Below, piece after piece: positions 32,366 through 41,090 of a stretch of DNA of 64,000 nt (the stretch's first letter is position 1; each line of letters opens with the position of its first letter). The stretch is from Bradyrhizobium sp. CCGB12 (lineage in GTDB: Bacteria; Pseudomonadota; Alphaproteobacteria; Rhizobiales; Xanthobacteraceae): positions 2,294,001 to 2,358,000 of the forward strand of contig NZ_JANADO010000001.1 in the NCBI RefSeq assembly GCF_024199845.1, read 5' to 3'. The position numbers were made by a program, and so were the translations under genes. Below the pieces are notes generated by a model. It made no database searches. It was not told the DNA's origin and was given only the letters and a program-made list of their open reading frames with translations.

Positions 32366-33556
32366 TCAGCCTTCGCGGATGTAATTCCCCGCTTCGAACT
32401 CGACCGGCGGCGCGCCGCCATCGAACGAGACGCCGATCGGATCACGGCCTGCGGCGAGCGCGTCGAGCTGGTCGCTCAGCATGCGCCGGATCATGAGGAT
32501 GCCGCGGTCGCTCTGGCCGAAGTGCTCCTCGGAGTGAACCGTTACATCGCCCTGGCCGACTTGGGCCTCATAGTCGCCCGGGAATTGCTGGTGCTCGGCT
32601 TCCGTCATGTCCCACCAGTACTTGCCGTTGAATTTCGAGCGCATGCGGCCGATGTCACCTGAATTCTTGACGCGGCCGGCGACATAGATGCGGAAGGACG
32701 TATCGTCGATCGGAAGTACCCAGCCGATCGACTCGACGCGGGCGAACTGCGCGACGCGCGGGTTCGGCACCACGCGCAGCGTCGGCAGCGCCGCCTCGCT
32801 GACGCGATAGAACACCTTGCCGTCGTCCTGCTTGCGCTCGGAGCGCACGAGGACGCCGCGCGGCGATTTCTCGAACTTCACCTCCGGGATCGACGCCATC
32901 ATGTTGGTGAATTGCGGACCGGAGAACGAGCCGTGCAGCACCGGTACGTGGTAGGGATCGACCACGTTCTCGAAATGCTGGAGCCAGTTGCAGGGGATGA
33001 TCGCGGGGCCACCGCCGCCGATTGAGGAATCATCGGCCTCGACCAGCTCGCCGTCGTCCATGTTCTCCAGGCACTCGTAAGCCGGCAGGACCGGACGCTT
33101 CTGCGCCGGGCCCATATAGGCGAAGATCAATCCGTAGCGCTCTTCGACCGGATACCAGGGCTGGCGCACCTTGTCCTTGAACTGGCCGCCATCAGGCTCG
33201 CAGGGCTGCTCCAGGCAGTGGCCCTCGGTGTCGAACTTCCAGCCGTGATAGCAGCAGCGGATGCCGTCCTCCTCGACCTTGCCGTAGTAAAGCGTGGTGC
33301 CGCGGTGACAGCAGCGCGCGTGCAGGAGGCCGGCGCGGCCATGCTTGTCGCGGAACAGCACGAGATCCTCGCCCAGCGCACGCACCTTCTTCGGTGTGTC
33401 GGTGGCGTCGCTGGTGAGCCCGACCGGATGCCAGTAGCGGCGGAGCAGTTCGCCCATCGGCGTGCCCCGCACGACCGAGGTGAGCTCGGTGCGTGTATGC
33501 GCCGGCTTCATCGCATAGGCCGTGCCGAGATCGCGATCCCGCTGGGTGATGGTCAT
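32366..33556 (-). CDS. Rieske non-heme iron oxygenase, alpha subunit
   Basis: A 396-residue ring-hydroxylating-type oxygenase. The Rieske [2Fe-2S] ligands are Cys82/His84 (RCCHRG) and Cys101/His104 (CCYHGW). The catalytic iron site is in FENVVDPYHVPVLHGSFS (about residues 195-212), with the Asp and two His expected. The domain order and length match PobA/vanillate demethylase-like single-component oxygenases (phthalate dioxygenase group). The substrate is unknown. ATG 33556 has AGGA 5 bases upstream. No reductase gene lies nearby, so electrons must come from elsewhere. Confidence 0.9.
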   Translation of the reverse strand: MTITQRDRDLGTAYAMKPAHTRTELTSVVRGTPMGELLRRYWHPVGLTSDATDTPKKVRALGEDLVLFRDKHGRAGLLHARCCHRGTTLYYGKVEEDGIRCCYHGWKFDTEGHCLEQPCEPDGGQFKDKVRQPWYPVEERYGLIFAYMGPAQKRPVLPAYECLENMDDGELVEADDSSIGGGGPAIIPCNWLQHFENVVDPYHVPVLHGSFSGPQFTNMMASIPEVKFEKSPRGVLVRSERKQDDGKVFYRVSEAALPTLRVVPNPRVAQFARVESIGWVLPIDDTSFRIYVAGRVKNSGDIGRMRSKFNGKYWWDMTEAEHQQFPGDYEAQVGQGDVTVHSEEHFGQSDRGILMIRRMLSDQLDALAAGRDPIGVSFDGGAPPVEFEAGNYIREG

Positions 33557-33628
33557 GCTGGTCCTCCCGCTTGGGCCGTGCCGGCCGGGCTTCATTTCTC
33601 GCCTTGTCCGCAGTGAAAAATAAATCGA

Positions 33629-33640
33629 TGACAATGTCAA
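33629..33640. promoter_or_regulatory. Perfect palindrome overlapping a -35-like box between Rieske and MarR genes
   Basis: TGACAATGTCA (33629-33639) is an 11-base perfect palindrome. On the minus strand it overlaps TTGACA (33640-33635), a consensus -35 for the Rieske gene; the -10 about 17 bases on (TTCACT) is poor. A MarR gene diverges from here, so this is a good candidate MarR operator, but no binding evidence exists. Confidence 0.5.
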
Positions 33641-33737
33641 CGATCTTCCAAATGCCTCTTAGACGCATTCGGATGAGGCGGGGGGCCCACGGGGACCCGG
33701 ACTTGGCAGGCCCCGGCTTTCTTGGCAGAGGTGGAAC

Positions 33738-34253
33738 ATGAGCCAGACCGAGTGCAGGGGCGGGTCGACGTCGTCGGACACGGGCGAGCGCGATCCGGCG
33801 GCGCCGATCACCGTGATGCTGTCGTCGCGGTTGATGGTGCTCGCCAATTTGCTCAAGCGGGGCGCCATCCTTCGCTACAAGCGTCTCACCGGGCTGAACT
33901 CGGTCGAGTTCGGCCTCGTCGCCTCGCTCGGCCGGCGGCCGCCGATGAGCGTGGCGCGGCTCGCCGAAGCCGTCGGCCAGGACAAGGGACAGATCAGCCG
34001 CGCGTTGGCAAATCTGTTGTCGCGCAAGCTGATCGCGAAAGCGGCAAATCCGAAGGACAGCCGCGAGGTGCTGATCTCGCTGACCGCGACTGGCCTCGCT
34101 GCGCATGATGCGATCGTCGAAGGCGCCCAGGAGCGCAATCGGCGGCTGCTGGAACATCTGAGCGAAGCCGAGTTCCACGCGCTATTGCAGCAGGTCGATC
34201 AGCTCACGGCGATCGCCGCCGAGATGCTCGAGATCGAGAAGAACTTGCGCTGA
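33738..34253 (+). CDS. MarR-family transcriptional regulator
   Basis: A 171-residue winged-helix regulator. The recognition region is MSVARLAEAVGQDKGQISRA LANLLSRKLI, followed by the wing with NPKDSREVLISLTATGLAAH, a typical MarR pattern. It starts 181 bases from the divergent Rieske oxygenase gene with a palindrome in between, so it probably represses the oxygenase/MFS unit and is released by a substrate ligand. That is inference from layout. ATG 33738 follows GAGGTGGA. Confidence 0.88.
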   Translation: MSQTECRGGSTSSDTGERDPAAPITVMLSSRLMVLANLLKRGAILRYKRLTGLNSVEFGLVASLGRRPPMSVARLAEAVGQDKGQISRALANLLSRKLIAKAANPKDSREVLISLTATGLAAHDAIVEGAQERNRRLLEHLSEAEFHALLQQVDQLTAIAAEMLEIEKNLR

Positions 34254-34284
34254 CGTCTCGGCAATCCCTGGAAATATTGGAGCG

Positions 34285-34307
34285 CTTCTAAGAGTTCTTC
34301 TAAGAAG
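34285..34307. promoter_or_regulatory. Tandem TTCTAAGA motif, possible Irr/iron-response site
   Basis: TTCTAAGA occurs at 34286-34293 and again at 34298-34305, 12 bases apart, about 110-130 bases upstream of the siderophore receptor start. The second copy extends to CTTCTAAGAAG, almost palindromic. The TTAGAA/TTCTAA core resembles the rhizobial Irr (ICE) motif as I recall it, and the downstream iron-uptake genes fit iron control. This is a motif resemblance only. Confidence 0.45.
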
Positions 34308-34416
34308 CATTCAATTAGCGAATTCGCGCGCGCTCACATAATCGTCATCACAAGCGCATGCGGCCGCGGGGGCTGGCGGCATGACGCATCAGAACATGCA
34401 GCTTTGGGGTGGCGCG

Positions 34417-36687
34417 ATGAACAGTCTTAGAAGGCTGCGGTCGGCCGTGTTGGCGACCGCATCCGCTTTTGTCTTGGTGCCGCAGGCATCGTTCGCACAA
34501 TCGTCGACGCAAGGCGGCGCGTCGACTTTGCCGTCGGTGACCGTCACCGCGCCGGAAGCGCGCCGCCGCGCGGTCGCAACCCCTCAGCGCCGCGCGCCGC
34601 GCTCGTCAGTGCAGCAGACCACCAACAGGAACAGGCCGCAGCCGCAGCGCGATGTCGGCTTCGTCGAGACGCCGCGCGGTCCGGTGAACGGCTACGTCGC
34701 CGGTCGCAGCTCCTCGGGCACCAAGACCAACACGCCGATCATGGAGACGCCGCAATCGGTGTCGGTGATCGGCGCCGAGCAGATCCGCGACCAGAAGCCG
34801 AACAAGCTCGACGAGGTCCTGCGCTACACCGCCGGCGTGCGGGCAGGGACCTTTGGTGCGGACACGCGCAACGACTGGTGGCTGATCCGCGGCTTCAAGT
34901 CCGACGACATCGGGTTGTTCCTCGACGGCATGCAGCTGTTCTACACGTCCTATGCGAGTTGGAAGCTTCAACCGTTCAACATGGAGCGCGTCGAGGTGCT
35001 GCGCGGTCCGTCGGCGGTGCTCTATGGCGGATCGAGCCCGAGCGGCATCGTCAACGTCATCAGCAAGATGCCGCCGGCCGAACCGATCCGTTACGTCGAG
35101 ACCGGCGTCAACAATTTCGGCAACGCCTATGTTGGCTTCGATTTCGGCGGACCGGTCGCGACGAGCCCCGAGAACGGCAAGCTGTTCGCCCGCGTGGTTG
35201 GCCAGGTCCAGAACGGCGGCACGCAGGTCAACTTCACGCCCGACAACAACTACTTCATCGCGCCGTCGGTCACCTGGAAGCCGGATGCCGACACGACGTT
35301 CACGGTGCTTGCCTCGGCCTCGAAGCAGGATACCCGCGGCATCAACTTCCTGCCCTATGAGGGCACGGTGACCAACGCGCCGTTCGGCAAGATCCCGACC
35401 AGTTTCTTCGTCGGCGATCCCGCTGTCGACAAGTTCACGCGCGAGCAGGAGATGCTCGGCTATCAGTTCGAGCGTAATCTCACCGACGATCTCACATTCC
35501 GTCAGAACGCGCGCTTCGCGCATGTCGACATCAGCTATCGCGGCTATATCGGCAACGGCTGGGACAACATCAATACAGCCACGATGGCCCGCTATAATTG
35601 GTATGCGAAGAATACCGCGAACCAGGCCAATCTCGACAACCAGCTCGAGTACCGCTTCGATACCGGTCCGGTGAAGCACACGATGCTGTTCGGGGTCGAC
35701 CTGAAGGGCTATCAGATCGATGATTATCAGGCATTCAACTTCGGCACCGTTCCGTCGATCAACGTCTTCAATCCCGTCTACGGTATTAACATTCCGCTCG
35801 CGGGCCCGCCGTTCCGCAACTTCCTGATCACTCAGAAGCAGGCCGGCACCTACGTCCAGGACCAGATGAAGCTCGGCAACTTCACGCTGGTGCTGAGCGG
35901 GCGCAATGACTGGGTCGAGACGACACAGGCCGCCCGTGACACGGGTGCGACGCTTGCGAGCAACAATGACAGCCGTTTCAGCGGTCGTGCCGGCTTGATC
36001 TACAATTTCGACAACGGCATCGCGCCGTATGTCTCCTATGCCACCAGCTACAACCCGATCATCGGCCTCAATGCACAAAACCAGCTGTTCGTGCCGGAGA
36101 CCGGCAAGCAGGCCGAAATTGGTGTGAAAGTCGCTCCCAGGGGATTTGACGGCTACTTCACTGCCTCGCTGTTCGATCTGACGCGCCAGAACGTGCCGAC
36201 CACCGATCCGGTGATCACCACGCTGCAGAACCAGACGGGCGAAGTGACCTCGCGCGGCATCGAGCTTGAAGCAGTGGCAAATGCCACGAAGGAGCTGAAG
36301 TTCATCGGCGCCTTCACGGCCTATCATTTGTTTACCAGCAAGGATCTCAATTCGGCGCTGGTCGGCAAGACGCCGACCAATACGCCCCAGATGCTGGTCT
36401 CGGGCTGGGCCGACTACACGTTCAAGGATGGGCCGCTTGAAGGATTTGGTTTCGGCGGCGGCGTGCGCTATGTCGGCTCCTCCTGGGCCGACCAGGCCAA
36501 CACCCTCGAGGTTCCCGCAGTGGTGCTCGGCGATCTCGCGGTCCACTACGAATGGCAGAACTGGCGCACGGCGATCAACGTGATCAATTTGACCGACAAG
36601 ATCTATGTCGCGAGCTGCGCGGCGGCGTCATCCTGCTTCTACGGAGACCGCCGGCGCGTCACCGCCAGCGTCTCCTACAGATGGTGA
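34417..36687 (+). CDS. TonB-dependent siderophore receptor
   Basis: A 756-residue outer-membrane receptor importing ferric siderophore. The start at 34417 gives a Sec signal peptide (MNSLRRLRSAVLATASAF, cleaved after SFA). A TonB box-like stretch LPSVTVTAPE follows, then a proline/arginine-rich linker, a plug domain (ETPQSVSVIGAEQIRDQKPN, VEVLRGPSAVLYGGSSPSGI) and a 22-strand barrel ending in an aromatic (SVSYRW). The FhuA/FoxA-like family cannot be assigned to one siderophore from sequence. An alternative ATG at 34381 adds 12 residues. The PepSY gene starts 22 bases downstream. Confidence 0.93.
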   Translation: MNSLRRLRSAVLATASAFVLVPQASFAQSSTQGGASTLPSVTVTAPEARRRAVATPQRRAPRSSVQQTTNRNRPQPQRDVGFVETPRGPVNGYVAGRSSSGTKTNTPIMETPQSVSVIGAEQIRDQKPNKLDEVLRYTAGVRAGTFGADTRNDWWLIRGFKSDDIGLFLDGMQLFYTSYASWKLQPFNMERVEVLRGPSAVLYGGSSPSGIVNVISKMPPAEPIRYVETGVNNFGNAYVGFDFGGPVATSPENGKLFARVVGQVQNGGTQVNFTPDNNYFIAPSVTWKPDADTTFTVLASASKQDTRGINFLPYEGTVTNAPFGKIPTSFFVGDPAVDKFTREQEMLGYQFERNLTDDLTFRQNARFAHVDISYRGYIGNGWDNINTATMARYNWYAKNTANQANLDNQLEYRFDTGPVKHTMLFGVDLKGYQIDDYQAFNFGTVPSINVFNPVYGINIPLAGPPFRNFLITQKQAGTYVQDQMKLGNFTLVLSGRNDWVETTQAARDTGATLASNNDSRFSGRAGLIYNFDNGIAPYVSYATSYNPIIGLNAQNQLFVPETGKQAEIGVKVAPRGFDGYFTASLFDLTRQNVPTTDPVITTLQNQTGEVTSRGIELEAVANATKELKFIGAFTAYHLFTSKDLNSALVGKTPTNTPQMLVSGWADYTFKDGPLEGFGFGGGVRYVGSSWADQANTLEVPAVVLGDLAVHYEWQNWRTAINVINLTDKIYVASCAAASSCFYGDRRRVTASVSYRW

Positions 36688-36709
36688 GGACAGGCGAGGG
36701 AAGGCGAGC

Positions 36710-37846
36710 GTGAAGGCGCGCACGGTCAGGCTCTGGTCCGTGGTCCACACCTGGACCAGCCTGATCTCGACCGTGTTCCTGCTGCTGCTCTGCCTGACCG
36801 GCTTGCCGCTGGTCTTCCATCACGAGATCGATGAGCTCCTGGGCTATGCCCCCCAGCCAGAAGCTCAAGCGGGCGCGGCGCGCGCGACGCCTCAGCACGT
36901 CGCCGACGCCGCGCTCGCCGCCGATCCCGGCCGGGTCATGCAATATATCTCCTGGGACAAGGACGAGCCCGGGATCGTGATGGCGTTCACCAACAGCGCT
37001 CCCGACGGGCCTCCCGACAACGCGACGGTGCGGGCCTTCGACGCCGTCTCGGCAAAGCTGCTCGGGCCGGTCGGCGTCGGGCCGATGCTGATCGTGCTCA
37101 AGCTGCACACCGACATGTTCGCCCGCCAGGCCGGGAAATTGTTCCTCGGTGCGATGGGGCTCTTGTTCGCCGTCGCCATCGTCTCGGGCGTCGTGCTGTA
37201 TTGGCCGTTCACTCGCCGCCTGCGCTTTGCCACCATCCGCGATCACGCGTCCCGCCGCGTGCGCTGGCTGGACTGGCACAATCTGATCGGGGTGGTGACG
37301 GTGGCCTGGGCGCTGGTGGTCGCACTGACCGGCGTCGTCAACACCTGGGCCGAGCTGATGCTGACCCAGTGGAAGGCGACGGAGCTCGCCAGCATGGTCG
37401 CGCCCTATGCCGGCAAGCCGCCGCCCGCGCGTCTCGCCTCGCTGGACGATGTCGTCACGCGTGCAAAAGGGGCGGCTCCCGGCATGGAGATCGCCTTCAT
37501 CGCGTTTCCCGGCACGCCGTTCACGTCCTCGCATCATTTCGCCGCCTTCATGCGCGGTGACACGGCCCTGACGTCGCGGCTGCTCAAGCCGGTCCTGCTC
37601 GACGGCGAAAGCGGGGAGGTCGCCGACAGCAGGGCGCTGCCGCTCTACCTCCAGGCCCTGCTGATCTCGCAGCCGCTGCATTTCGGCGACTACGGCGGCA
37701 TGCCGCTCAAGGTGATCTGGGCCGCGCTCGACCTGCTCACGATCGTCGTGATCGGCAGCGGCCTCTATCTCTGGCTGGCGCGGCGCCGGAAGCGGTCGTC
37801 AGCTCGCGTCGACGCATTCGCCAGGCGAGCCCCGGTCCCGACGTGA
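36710..37846 (+). CDS. PepSY-domain membrane protein (siderophore-linked, PiuB-like)
   Basis: A 378-residue membrane protein of the PepSY-associated TM family. It opens with VRLWSVVHTWTSLISTVFLL and HHEIDELLGYAP, has about four transmembrane helices in total, and two PepSY-like periplasmic segments. Family members adjacent to siderophore receptors are thought to reduce iron or release it from siderophores in the periplasm; the His residues in the first helices fit heme- or metal-binding roles, but this is not shown here. GTG 36710 follows GAGGGAAGG. It overlaps the next gene. Confidence 0.85.
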   Translation: MKARTVRLWSVVHTWTSLISTVFLLLLCLTGLPLVFHHEIDELLGYAPQPEAQAGAARATPQHVADAALAADPGRVMQYISWDKDEPGIVMAFTNSAPDGPPDNATVRAFDAVSAKLLGPVGVGPMLIVLKLHTDMFARQAGKLFLGAMGLLFAVAIVSGVVLYWPFTRRLRFATIRDHASRRVRWLDWHNLIGVVTVAWALVVALTGVVNTWAELMLTQWKATELASMVAPYAGKPPPARLASLDDVVTRAKGAAPGMEIAFIAFPGTPFTSSHHFAAFMRGDTALTSRLLKPVLLDGESGEVADSRALPLYLQALLISQPLHFGDYGGMPLKVIWAALDLLTIVVIGSGLYLWLARRRKRSSARVDAFARRAPVPT

Positions 37847-38049
37847 TGCATGGCTCGTCCGACCGCTCGCGGCTGTGGATACGTGTCTTTGCGACACCTA
37901 TATTACTCGCGGCAGCGACCATCATCGGACTTTTGGCTGCGCTGCTGTGGGGCTCGGTCGGCCAATATGTCGCCTGGGCCACGGTCGGGGCGCCGGTGCT
38001 GGTCACCGCCTGGGTCTGGGTGCGCTCCCGTACCCAAAAAACCGGGTAA
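37846..38049 (+). CDS. Small two-helix membrane protein of the siderophore operon
   Basis: A 67-residue protein with two hydrophobic segments (VFATPILLAAATIIGLLAAL and YVAWATVGAPVLVTAWVWV). Its ATG overlaps the stop of the PepSY gene (TGATG), so translation is coupled; GTG 37843 is an alternative start. Small proteins of this type commonly follow receptor/PepSY pairs in Bradyrhizobium. I do not recognise a named domain. It ends the siderophore transcription unit. Confidence 0.7.
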   Translation: MHGSSDRSRLWIRVFATPILLAAATIIGLLAALLWGSVGQYVAWATVGAPVLVTAWVWVRSRTQKTG

Positions 38050-38324
38050 TTTTCCCGGCCGACGGGTGGCCGATAGCCGGTGCGGTCTTGCGCGCGGCAG
38101 TCTCAGACCGGGTGCTCTGCAAAACTGCGGCCGCCCTTGCTGGGTCAGCCGATCTGCTCCATACCAGCGCGGGGTGATTCCGGGATTTCCACCGTTCTGG
38201 GAGCGGCAAAGGGCCTAAAAAGAGCGTGTCTTGCGCCCATTGGTGCACTGCGCTAAGGCTCAGAATAATTCCAAATCGGACGAATCCGTGGCTGTCCCGA
38301 GGCTACGGGAAAAAGGGCTCGTCA
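38050..38324. promoter_or_regulatory. Region upstream of the nuo operon
   Basis: A 275-base gap with no gene. It must contain the nuo promoter. TTGCGC (38230-38235) with TAAGGC 17 bases later is the best -35/-10-like pair, but the -10 is weak. I see no other recognisable site. Confidence 0.3.
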
Positions 38325-38690
38325 ATGAGCGGCATTCTACAGAACTATCTTCCACTCGTCGTCTTTATAGGTGTAGCGGGCCTCATTGGCCTGGTGTTGC
38401 TGATCGCGCCCTTCATCGTGGCGTTCCAGCAGCCGGACCCGGAAAAGCTGTCGGCGTATGAGTGCGGTTTCAACGCTTTCGACGACGCCCGCATGAAGTT
38501 CGACGTCCGCTTCTATCTGGTCGCCATCCTCTTCATCATCTTCGACCTCGAGGTGGCGTTCCTGTTTCCCTGGGCGGTGGCGTTCGGCAAGCTTGGCGCG
38601 ACCGGCTTCTGGTCCATGGTGGTTTTCCTCGCCGTGCTGACGGTCGGGTTCGCCTATGAATGGAAGAAGGGAGCACTCGAATGGGATTGA
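38325..38690 (+). CDS. nuoA: NADH-quinone oxidoreductase subunit A
   Basis: A 121-residue membrane subunit of complex I with three transmembrane helices. The conserved loop [20 protein letters not shown] contains the Cys characteristic of NuoA/ND3, which moves during the active/deactive transition. [20 protein letters not shown] is also family-defining. It is the first gene of the 14-subunit operon. It overlaps nuoB by 10 bases. Confidence 0.97.
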   Translation: MSGILQNYLPLVVFIGVAGLIGLVLLIAPFIVAFQQPDPEKLSAYECGFNAFDDARMKFDVRFYLVAILFIIFDLEVAFLFPWAVAFGKLGATGFWSMVVFLAVLTVGFAYEWKKGALEWD

Positions 38691-39268
38691 ACCGTGCATC
38701 GTCCACGGGTCCGGTCGTCGCGCCGGCCCCCAAGGGCATCCTGGATCCCTCGACCGGCAAGCCGGTCGGAGCCAATGATCCATTCTTTCTCGAGGTCAAT
38801 TCCGAGTTGTCCGACAAGGGCTTCTTCGTGGCCGCGACCGACGACCTCATCACCTGGGCGCGCACCGGCTCCTTGATGTGGATGACCTTCGGTCTCGCCT
38901 GCTGCGCGGTCGAGATGATGCAGGTGTCGATGCCGCGCTACGACGTCGAGCGCTTCGGCTTCGCCCCGCGTGCTTCGCCGCGCCAGTCCGACGTGATGAT
39001 CGTCGCCGGTACGCTGACCAACAAGATGGCCCCGGCCTTGCGCAAGGTCTACGACCAGATGCCCGAGCCGCGCTACGTCATCTCGATGGGCTCCTGCGCC
39101 AATGGCGGCGGTTACTATCACTATTCCTACTCGGTCGTGCGTGGCTGCGACCGCATCGTGCCGATCGACATCTACGTGCCGGGCTGCCCGCCCACGGCGG
39201 AAGCTCTGCTCTACGGCGTGCTGCTGCTGCAGAAGAAGATCCGCCGCACCGGCACCATCGAACGCTAA
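38681..39268 (+). CDS. nuoB: NADH-quinone oxidoreductase subunit B
   Basis: A 195-residue peripheral subunit that holds cluster N2, the last iron-sulfur cluster before quinone. The ligands are Cys74, Cys75, Cys139 (MGSCANGGG) and Cys169 (VPGCPPTAE). The protein has a ~40-residue N-terminal extension, as in other alphaproteobacteria and mitochondrial PSST. Its ATG lies within the last codons of nuoA, so translation is coupled. Confidence 0.97.
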   Translation: MGLNRASSTGPVVAPAPKGILDPSTGKPVGANDPFFLEVNSELSDKGFFVAATDDLITWARTGSLMWMTFGLACCAVEMMQVSMPRYDVERFGFAPRASPRQSDVMIVAGTLTNKMAPALRKVYDQMPEPRYVISMGSCANGGGYYHYSYSVVRGCDRIVPIDIYVPGCPPTAEALLYGVLLLQKKIRRTGTIER

Positions 39269-39279
39269 GGTTTTACGTC

Positions 39280-39891
39280 ATGGACGACGCCAAGCTCGAC
39301 GCACTGGGGCAGACGATCGTTAGCGCGCTTCCGGGTGCCGCCACCGGTTATCAGGTGGCCTTCAACCAACTCACGGTGGATGTCGAGGCCGCCAGGATCA
39401 TCGAGGTGGTCAAGTATCTCCGCGACGACCCGAATTGCCGCTTCGTCAACATCACCGACGTGACGGCGGTCGATTACCCCTCGCGCGAAAAGCGCTTCGA
39501 CGTGATCTATCACTTCCTGTCACCGACGCTGAACACGCGAATTCGCCTGCGGGTCGCCGCCGACGAGACCACGCAGGTGCCGTCGCTGATCGACGAATTC
39601 CCCGGCGCCGACTGGTTCGAACGCGAGGCCTACGATCTCTATGGCGTGTTCTTCGTCGGCCATCCCGACATGCGCCGGCTGCTGACGGACTACGGTTTCG
39701 AAGGCCATCCGCTGCGCAAGGATTTCCCGACCACCGGTTTCGTCGAGGTCCGCTACGACGACCAGGAGAAGCGGGTGGTCTACGAGCCCGTCCGGCTCAA
39801 CCAGGAATTCCGCAAGTTCGATTTCCTCTCGCCGTGGGAAGGGGCGGACTATCCGCTTCCCGGTGACGAGAAGGCTGGACCGAAGGCCTGA
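39280..39891 (+). CDS. nuoC: NADH-quinone oxidoreductase subunit C
   Basis: A 203-residue 30-kDa-subunit homologue of the peripheral arm. It contains the signature [20 protein letters not shown] and the preceding [15 protein letters not shown]. NuoC is encoded separately from NuoD here, as in alphaproteobacteria, rather than as the fused NuoCD of E. coli. It starts 11 bases after nuoB and ends 2 bases before nuoD. Confidence 0.97.
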   Translation: MDDAKLDALGQTIVSALPGAATGYQVAFNQLTVDVEAARIIEVVKYLRDDPNCRFVNITDVTAVDYPSREKRFDVIYHFLSPTLNTRIRLRVAADETTQVPSLIDEFPGADWFEREAYDLYGVFFVGHPDMRRLLTDYGFEGHPLRKDFPTTGFVEVRYDDQEKRVVYEPVRLNQEFRKFDFLSPWEGADYPLPGDEKAGPKA

Positions 39892-39893
39892 TC

Positions 39894-41090
39894 ATGAACG
39901 AGCAACCCGAACAGCTTCGTAACTTTACGATCAACTTTGGACCGCAGCATCCGGCGGCGCACGGGGTGCTGCGCCTGGTGCTGGAGCTTGACGGCGAGAT
40001 CGTCGCCCGCGTCGATCCGCATATCGGCCTGCTTCATCGCGGCACCGAAAAGCTGATCGAGCAGAAGACCTATCTCCAGGCGATCCCTTATTTCGATCGG
40101 CTGGACTACGTCGCGCCGATGAACCAGGAGCATGCCTTCTGCCTCGCCGCCGAGAAGCTGCTCGGCATCGAGGTGCCGCGCCGCGGCCAGCTGATCCGCG
40201 TGCTCTATTGCGAGATCGGCCGCATCCTGTCGCATCTGCTCAACGTCACCACGCAGGCGATGGACGTCGGCGCGCTGACCCCGCCGCTGTGGGGCTTCGA
40301 AGAGCGCGAGAAGCTGATGGTGTTCTACGAGCGCGCTTCGGGCAGCCGCATGCACGCAGCCTTCTTCCGCGTCGGCGGCGTGCATCAGGACTTGCCGCAG
40401 AAGCTGGTCGACGACATCGAGGCCTGGTGCGATCCGTTCCTCAAGGTCGTCGACGACCTCGACCGCCTGCTCACCGCCAATCGTATCTTCAAGCAGCGCA
40501 ACGTCGACATCGGCGTGGTGCCGCTGAAGGAAGCCTGGGAGTGGGGTTTCTCGGGCGTGATGGTGCGCGGCTCGGGCGCGGCCTGGGACCTGCGCAAGTC
40601 GCAGCCTTACGAATGCTACGCCGAGATGGATTTCGACATCCCGATCGGCAAGAACGGCGACTGCTACGACCGCTACCTGATCCGCATGGAAGAGATGCGT
40701 CAATCTGTGCGCATCATGAGGCAGTGCATTCAGAAGCTGAACGCGGCCGACGGGAAGGGCCCCGTCGTCGTCGCGGACAACAAGGTCGCTCCGCCGCGTC
40801 GTGGCGAGATGAAGCGCTCGATGGAAGCGCTGATCCATCACTTCAAGCTCTACACCGAAGGCGTCCACGTGCCGGCCGGCGAGGTCTACGCCGCCGTCGA
40901 GGCGCCCAAGGGCGAGTTCGGCGTCTATCTCGTCTCCGATGGCACCAACAAGCCCTACAAGTGCAAGATCCGCGCGCCGGGCTTTGCCCATCTGCAGGCC
41001 ATGGACCACATCTGCCGCGGCCATCTGCTCGCCGACGTCTCGGCGATCCTGGGCTCGCTCGACATCGTATTCGGAGAGGTCGATCGGTGA
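39894..41090 (+). CDS. nuoD: NADH-quinone oxidoreductase subunit D
   Basis: A 398-residue 49-kDa-subunit homologue. With NuoB it forms the quinone-binding pocket. The N-terminal [20 protein letters not shown] and the HRGTEKLIE motif carry conserved quinone-site residues, and [19 protein letters not shown] is typical. In mitochondrial complex I an Arg of this subunit is methylated; the gene that overlaps nuoD by one base (TGATG) encodes a methyltransferase-like protein. Confidence 0.97.
   Translation: MNEQPEQLRNFTINFGPQHPAAHGVLRLVLELDGEIVARVDPHIGLLHRGTEKLIEQKTYLQAIPYFDRLDYVAPMNQEHAFCLAAEKLLGIEVPRRGQLIRVLYCEIGRILSHLLNVTTQAMDVGALTPPLWGFEEREKLMVFYERASGSRMHAAFFRVGGVHQDLPQKLVDDIEAWCDPFLKVVDDLDRLLTANRIFKQRNVDIGVVPLKEAWEWGFSGVMVRGSGAAWDLRKSQPYECYAEMDFDIPIGKNGDCYDRYLIRMEEMRQSVRIMRQCIQKLNAADGKGPVVVADNKVAPPRRGEMKRSMEALIHHFKLYTEGVHVPAGEVYAAVEAPKGEFGVYLVSDGTNKPYKCKIRAPGFAHLQAMDHICRGHLLADVSAILGSLDIVFGEVDR

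Noticed and set aside
38878..39279. Extension of nuoC 134 codons upstream
   Set aside because: The extension lies in another frame of nuoB and is Arg-rich. The ATG at 39280 gives the canonical NuoC N-terminus.
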